DNA from: Micromonospora avicenniae
Lineage (GTDB): Bacteria; Actinomycetota; Actinomycetes; Mycobacteriales; Micromonosporaceae
Assembly (NCBI RefSeq): GCF_900156065.1
Contig: NZ_FTNF01000002.1
Span: forward strand, 1 to 64,000
Direction of reading: 5' to 3'
DNA length: 64,000 nt
Shown here: one piece after another, positions 60,693 to 64,000 of the stretch
How the letters are laid out: each line of letters begins with the position of its first letter
Position numbering within the stretch: position 1 is the first letter of the stretch
Position numbers and translations under genes: made by a program
The notes under the pieces: generated by a model
What the model saw: the letters and a program-made list of their open reading frames with translations, nothing else
Databases searched by the model: none
What the model was told of the DNA's origin: nothing

Positions 60693-60748
60693 CGACGCGG
60701 GTCGCCTGGCGTGATTCCCGAGGGGAACCAGCCGGGCGACCCGCGTCG
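60693..60748 (-). terminator. Strong stem-loop downstream of slipin
   Basis: CGACGCGGGTCGCC (60693-60706) pairs perfectly with GGCGACCCGCGTCG (60735-60748). The 28-base loop contains an inner TTCCC/GGGAA hairpin. It lies just after the slipin stop on the minus strand and probably terminates that operon. Confidence 0.75.
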
Positions 60749-60759
60749 CAGGTGTTCGC

Positions 60760-61863
60760 TCAGCCGCGCTCGCGCTGATCGGCCGGATCGTTCACCAGGT
60801 TCGCCGGGGAGACCGGCTCCGGCGCGGGCAGCCCCTGCTGCGTACCACCGGTGGCCTGCGCCTCGGCGACGCGTACCTCGTCGTGGATCTCCTGGGCAGC
60901 CGCCGCGGCGGCCTGCGCGGCCTCGGCCGCCTCGCGCTCGACGGCGCTCGCGTGGTCGGCCGCCTCCGGCGCGGGCTCGTCGCCTACCATCCGGCTCAAC
61001 CCGCCGAGTGCGCCGCCCATCCCCTCGAGGGCCTTGGTCAGCTCGGCCGGCACGATCCAGACCTTGTTGGCGGTGCCGTTGGCGATCTGCGGCAGGGCCT
61101 GGAGGTACTGGTAGGCGAGCACCTTCTGGCTAGGGTTCGCCTGGTGGATGGCGTCGAAGACGGTGCGGATCGCCTTGGCCTGACCCTCGGCCTGGAGGAT
61201 CCGGGCCTGCCGGTCACCGTCGGCGCGCAGCACCGCGGCCTGCTTCTCACCCTCGGCGGTGAGGATCTGCGCCTGCTTGTGACCCTCGGCGTTGAGGATG
61301 GCGGCCCGACGGTCCCGCTCGGCGCGCATCTGCTTCTCCATCGAGTCGCGGATGCTCGGCGGCGGCTCGATCGCCTTGATCTCGACCCGGGTCACCTTGA
61401 TGCCCCAGCGGCCGGTGGTCTCGTCCAGTACACCGGACAGGTGCCGGTTGATCTCCTCGCGGCTGGTCAGCGCCCGCTCGAGATCCAGCGAGCCGATGAC
61501 GTTACGCAGCGTGGTGACCGTCAGCTGCTCGATGGCCTGGATGAAGTTGGAGATCTCGTAGGTCGCACGGACCGAGTCGATGACCTTGTAGTAGAGCACC
61601 GTGTCGATCGAGACGACCAGGTTGTCGGAGGTGATCACCGGCTGCGGCGGGAAGCTGACCACCTGCTCACGCATGTCGACCTTGGTGCGCACCGCGTCGA
61701 TGAACGGCACCAGCAGGTTGAGGCCCGGGTTGAGGGTCCGCTTGTACTTGCCCAGCCGCTCGACCACGTCCTGGCGCTGCTGCGGCACGATCCGCACCGC
61801 CTTGGCCAGTGTCACCACAGCGATCAACGCCACGGCGATCACCAGCACGGTTATCGCTGGCAT
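60760..61863 (-). CDS. SPFH/Band 7 (slipin/QmcA-like) protein
   Basis: The 367-residue protein has an N-terminal membrane helix (ITVLVIAVALIAVVTLA), then the band 7 domain (VPQQRQDVVERLGKYKRTLNPGLN; VVSFPPQPVITSDNLVV; IRDSMEKQMRAERDRRAAILNAEG). A coiled coil rich in AEG repeats leads to an acidic Ala-rich tail. Such proteins organise membrane microdomains and support membrane proteases. GGGAGGG precedes the ATG at 61863. It is paired with the NfeD gene, with five bases between, the standard slipin-NfeD order. Confidence 0.9.
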   Translation of the reverse strand: MPAITVLVIAVALIAVVTLAKAVRIVPQQRQDVVERLGKYKRTLNPGLNLLVPFIDAVRTKVDMREQVVSFPPQPVITSDNLVVSIDTVLYYKVIDSVRATYEISNFIQAIEQLTVTTLRNVIGSLDLERALTSREEINRHLSGVLDETTGRWGIKVTRVEIKAIEPPPSIRDSMEKQMRAERDRRAAILNAEGHKQAQILTAEGEKQAAVLRADGDRQARILQAEGQAKAIRTVFDAIHQANPSQKVLAYQYLQALPQIANGTANKVWIVPAELTKALEGMGGALGGLSRMVGDEPAPEAADHASAVEREAAEAAQAAAAAAQEIHDEVRVAEAQATGGTQQGLPAPEPVSPANLVNDPADQRERG

Positions 61864-61867
61864 TCCC

Positions 61868-62341
61868 TCACCCTCCCGCTTCCGGCAATTCGCCGGACGT
61901 AACATCGTCGTCCTGCCACACCAGGGCCGTCGCGCCCCGGACCTTTATCACCCGCACCCGCCGACCGGGGTCGAACGACTGCGTCGCGTCGTACGACCGC
62001 GCGGTCCACAGCTCACCGTCGATCTTGACCAGGCCGTGCTCGGCGTCCACCCGCTCCAGCACCAGCGCCGTCGCCCCCTCGATCGCCTCGACACCGAACG
62101 GCTGCTCGCCGCTCTCCAGCGCCGAGCGTCGGTGCCGCTTGATCACCGGCCGCACGACCGTCACGGTGAGCGCGGAGACCGCCGCGAACACCAGCGCCTG
62201 CACGAGCGTCGGTGCACCGAGCGCCGCCGCGCCGGCCGCGGCGAACGCACCGGCCGCGAACATGATCAGGAAAAGCGTCGTCGTGAAAACCTCGGCGACC
62301 GCCAGCAACACGCCCAACACGATCCACAGCACGGCGTCCAC
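61868..62341 (-). CDS. NfeD family membrane protein
   Basis: The roughly 157-residue protein has hydrophobic helices in its first 65 residues (LWIVLGVLLAVAEVFTTTLFLIM; ALVFAAVSALTVTVV) and a soluble OB-fold C-terminal domain (GVEAIEGATALVLERV; LVKIDGELWTARSYD) typical of NfeD. It partners with slipin to stabilise membrane domains. GTG 62341 (VDAVLW) or GTG 62332 (VLWIVL) may start it; GAGGGG is better spaced for 62332. Confidence 0.85.
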   Translation of the reverse strand: MDAVLWIVLGVLLAVAEVFTTTLFLIMFAAGAFAAAGAAALGAPTLVQALVFAAVSALTVTVVRPVIKRHRRSALESGEQPFGVEAIEGATALVLERVDAEHGLVKIDGELWTARSYDATQSFDPGRRVRVIKVRGATALVWQDDDVTSGELPEAGG

Positions 62342-62463
62342 CCCTCGATCGTGACACGCAAATGCACGCGCGGCCGCCCCGCGATGATCAGTAAGCTCGG
62401 CGGCGTCCGCGGCTGGCCACCGGCCGCGCGCCCAACGCACCCCAGCGAGCGAGGAGAACCCCT

Positions 62464-63771
62464 GTGTCCCTGCTGCCCGGAACCGCCCGTCAGGTCGACC
62501 TCCTGGTCGCTCAGGCGCAGTCGGCGGGACGCGCGCCGTCGGTGGTGATGGGCGTGGTCCGCGACGGGTCGCTGGTGCACGTCGCCACCGCCGGCGAGCA
62601 CCCCGCCGCCCATCCGGACCTGCAGTACCGGATCGGTTCGATCAGCAAGACGATGACCGCCGCCCTGGTCATGCAGGAACGCGACGCCGGCCGGCTGAGC
62701 CTCGACGACCCGCTGGAGAAGCACCTGCCCGGCACCGGCGTGAGCGGGCTCACCCTGCGCCAGCTCCTCGGGCACGCGAGCGGCCTGCAACGCGAGCCGG
62801 TCGGCGAGTGGTGGGAGCGGGCTGAGGGCGCGGACCTGGCCACCCTGCTGGCCGGGGTGAACGCAGACAAGATCGCTTACCCGGCGCACCGCGCGTACCA
62901 CTACTCGAACCTGGCGTACGGGCTGCTCGGCGGGGTGCTGGAGCGGATCACGGGTACGCCGTGGGCCGACCTGGTCCGCCTGCGGATCCTCGACCCGTTG
63001 GGCCTGCGGCGCACCACCTACGCGGCGACCGAGCCCTTCGCCCGCGGGTACGTGGTCCATCCGTGGCACGGCACGCTGCGGGAGGAGCCCCGCACCGACA
63101 CGGGAGCGATGGCCCCGGCCGGCCAGCTCTGGTCCACGGTGGAGGACCTTGCCCGTTGGGCGGCGTTCCTGGCCGACCCGGCACCCGAGGTGCTCGCACC
63201 GGGCACGCTGACCGAGATGTGCGCCCCCGTGGTGATCAGTGACCTCGACTCGTGGTCCGGCGGGCACGGCCTCGGGCTGGAGCTCTACCGCGACGGCGAC
63301 CGCGTGTACGTCGGCCACGGCGGCTCGATGCCGGGCTACGTCTCCGCGCTGGCGGTGCACCGCCCGAGCCGTACCGCCGTGGTGGGCTTCGCCAACGCGT
63401 ACGGCTTCGGCATCGGCGGCCTGGGGCGGCGGATCCTCACCACCGTGCTCGACACCGAGCCCCCGCTGCCCCGCCCCTGGCGGCCGACCAGCGCGGCCCC
63501 GTCGACCGGGGTCACCGAGGTGACCGGCCGCTGGTGGTGGATGGGCGTACCCCTCGACATCAGCTGGGATGCGGCTGCCGGCGAACTGGACGTCCTGATG
63601 CGCGGCGAGCGGATGAACCGGTTCGTCGCCGAGGGGCCGGACCGCTGGCGCGGCTGCTCCGGCCCGGAGCACGGGGAGATCCTCTCGGTGCTGCGCGACG
63701 ACTCGGGCGCCGTCGTGGCGCTCGACATCGCCACCTTCGTCTTCACCCGCAGCCCCGACCAGGAACCCTGA
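62464..63771 (+). CDS. Serine hydrolase, class C beta-lactamase-like
   Basis: The 435-residue protein has the SxxK motif SISK (Ser-59, Lys-62) in YRIGSISKTM, the YxN motif YSN (Tyr-147), and HGG near His-285 in GHGGSMPGY. It has no signal peptide and is predicted to be cytoplasmic. Such proteins are esterases, D-aminopeptidases or beta-lactamases; the substrate is not defined. GAGGAG precedes the GTG at 62464. The C-terminal ~130 residues form a separate beta-rich domain. Confidence 0.88.
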   Translation: MSLLPGTARQVDLLVAQAQSAGRAPSVVMGVVRDGSLVHVATAGEHPAAHPDLQYRIGSISKTMTAALVMQERDAGRLSLDDPLEKHLPGTGVSGLTLRQLLGHASGLQREPVGEWWERAEGADLATLLAGVNADKIAYPAHRAYHYSNLAYGLLGGVLERITGTPWADLVRLRILDPLGLRRTTYAATEPFARGYVVHPWHGTLREEPRTDTGAMAPAGQLWSTVEDLARWAAFLADPAPEVLAPGTLTEMCAPVVISDLDSWSGGHGLGLELYRDGDRVYVGHGGSMPGYVSALAVHRPSRTAVVGFANAYGFGIGGLGRRILTTVLDTEPPLPRPWRPTSAAPSTGVTEVTGRWWWMGVPLDISWDAAAGELDVLMRGERMNRFVAEGPDRWRGCSGPEHGEILSVLRDDSGAVVALDIATFVFTRSPDQEP

Positions 63772-63819
63772 CAGCGACTCGGCCCGGGCTCTGGCGACTG
63801 CCGCAGCCCAGGCCGCGGA

Positions 63820-64000
63820 TCAGTCGGTGGCGGGTTCCGTGACGAAGTCGATCAAGCGTTCCATCGCGTTGATGAGCGGCGTCTCCACGTCGGCGAAGCT
63901 GTCGACCCGGGACAGGATGTGCCGCCACATGTCGGCCGGTTCGGCGACACCCAGCGCGGCGCAGACCCCCTCCTTCCAGGGACGTCCCGGCGGCACCACC
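63820..64000 (-). CDS. C-terminal fragment of an unknown protein (cut by window edge)
   Basis: The minus-strand frame ends at the TGA 63822-63820 and runs off the window. It encodes about 60 residues, containing VPPGRPWKEGVCAALGV, MWRHILSRVDSFADVE and LINAMERLIDFVTEP. Codon usage and hydrophobic periodicity look real. No family is recognised. Confidence 0.5.
   Translation of the reverse strand, partial: VVPPGRPWKEGVCAALGVAEPADMWRHILSRVDSFADVETPLINAMERLIDFVTEPATD

Noticed and set aside
60120..61133. Proteins with PARPGQ or NPHGRV repeats over the tandem arrays
   Set aside because: Three 17-bp steps break the frame, no ribosome site precedes them, and they run antisense into the slipin gene.

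Overview
This high-GC 64 kb window looks like the chromosome of an actinomycete, most likely Micromonosporaceae (Micromonospora-like). Supporting signs are many GTG/TTG starts and GTGA/ATGA overlaps, several apparently leaderless genes, a MurD2/MurL cell-wall pair, a HelR gene with a rifamycin-associated element, and NgcEFG-type amino-sugar importers without their own ATPase. I see no rRNA, tRNA, CRISPR array, insertion sequence, prophage or replication origin. Family calls come from reading the translated sequence; no database search was run.

Layout. 1-3.2 kb: a truncated secreted protein, an L,D-transpeptidase-like exported protein, a DUF4184 membrane protein and a HAD hydrolase. 3.3-9.5 kb: an alpha-glucan block, with a GH63-like glucosidase divergent from a GH133 debranching-type enzyme followed by a GT4 glucosyltransferase. 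9.5-13.1 kb: a membrane Ser/Thr kinase, a YdjM/DUF457 protein and an amidohydrolase whose start seems frameshifted. 13.1-17.1 kb: a HelR-type RNA polymerase-clearing ATPase with a 19-bp rifamycin-associated element upstream, then a TetR/alpha-beta hydrolase pair with a perfect operator palindrome. 17.4-25.5 kb: a LacI-controlled operon of solute-binding protein, two permeases, YicI-type alpha-xylosidase and GH1 beta-glucosidase, which reads as import and trimming of xyloglucan oligosaccharides.

25.6-34.4 kb: a mixed stretch with a quinone-oxidoreductase-like enzyme, a cyanamide-hydratase-like HD protein, a GlxA-type regulator, an unlinked trpC, a hydrolase, a membrane protein, a MobA-like nucleotidyltransferase, a GNAT protein and a divergent family A DNA polymerase. 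34.5-44.1 kb: an amino-sugar island made of a murR-like regulator, a SIS protein and one NgcEFG transporter, a divergent N-acetylglucosamine-kinase-type gene, and a second, paralogous NgcEFG transporter.

44.6-49.3 kb: a YdcF-like protein, a TraB-like protein and the divergent MurD2/MurL pair, which together can make the D-glutamate of peptidoglycan by epimerising the precursor. 49.4-59.7 kb: a PucR regulator, a SpoU methyltransferase, a divergent LysR/MFS pair, a methyltransferase, a DHFR-like reductase, a class A penicillin-binding protein and a membrane protein. 59.7-60.75 kb: a gene-free kilobase holding three unrelated tandem repeats. 60.76-64 kb: slipin and NfeD, a class C beta-lactamase-like hydrolase, and the C-terminus of an unknown protein.

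The most interesting signals are the RAE/helR region, the xyloglucan operon with its operators, the doubled NgcEFG island, MurD2/MurL, a family of long GATC-containing palindromes between genes, and the tandem-repeat kilobase.
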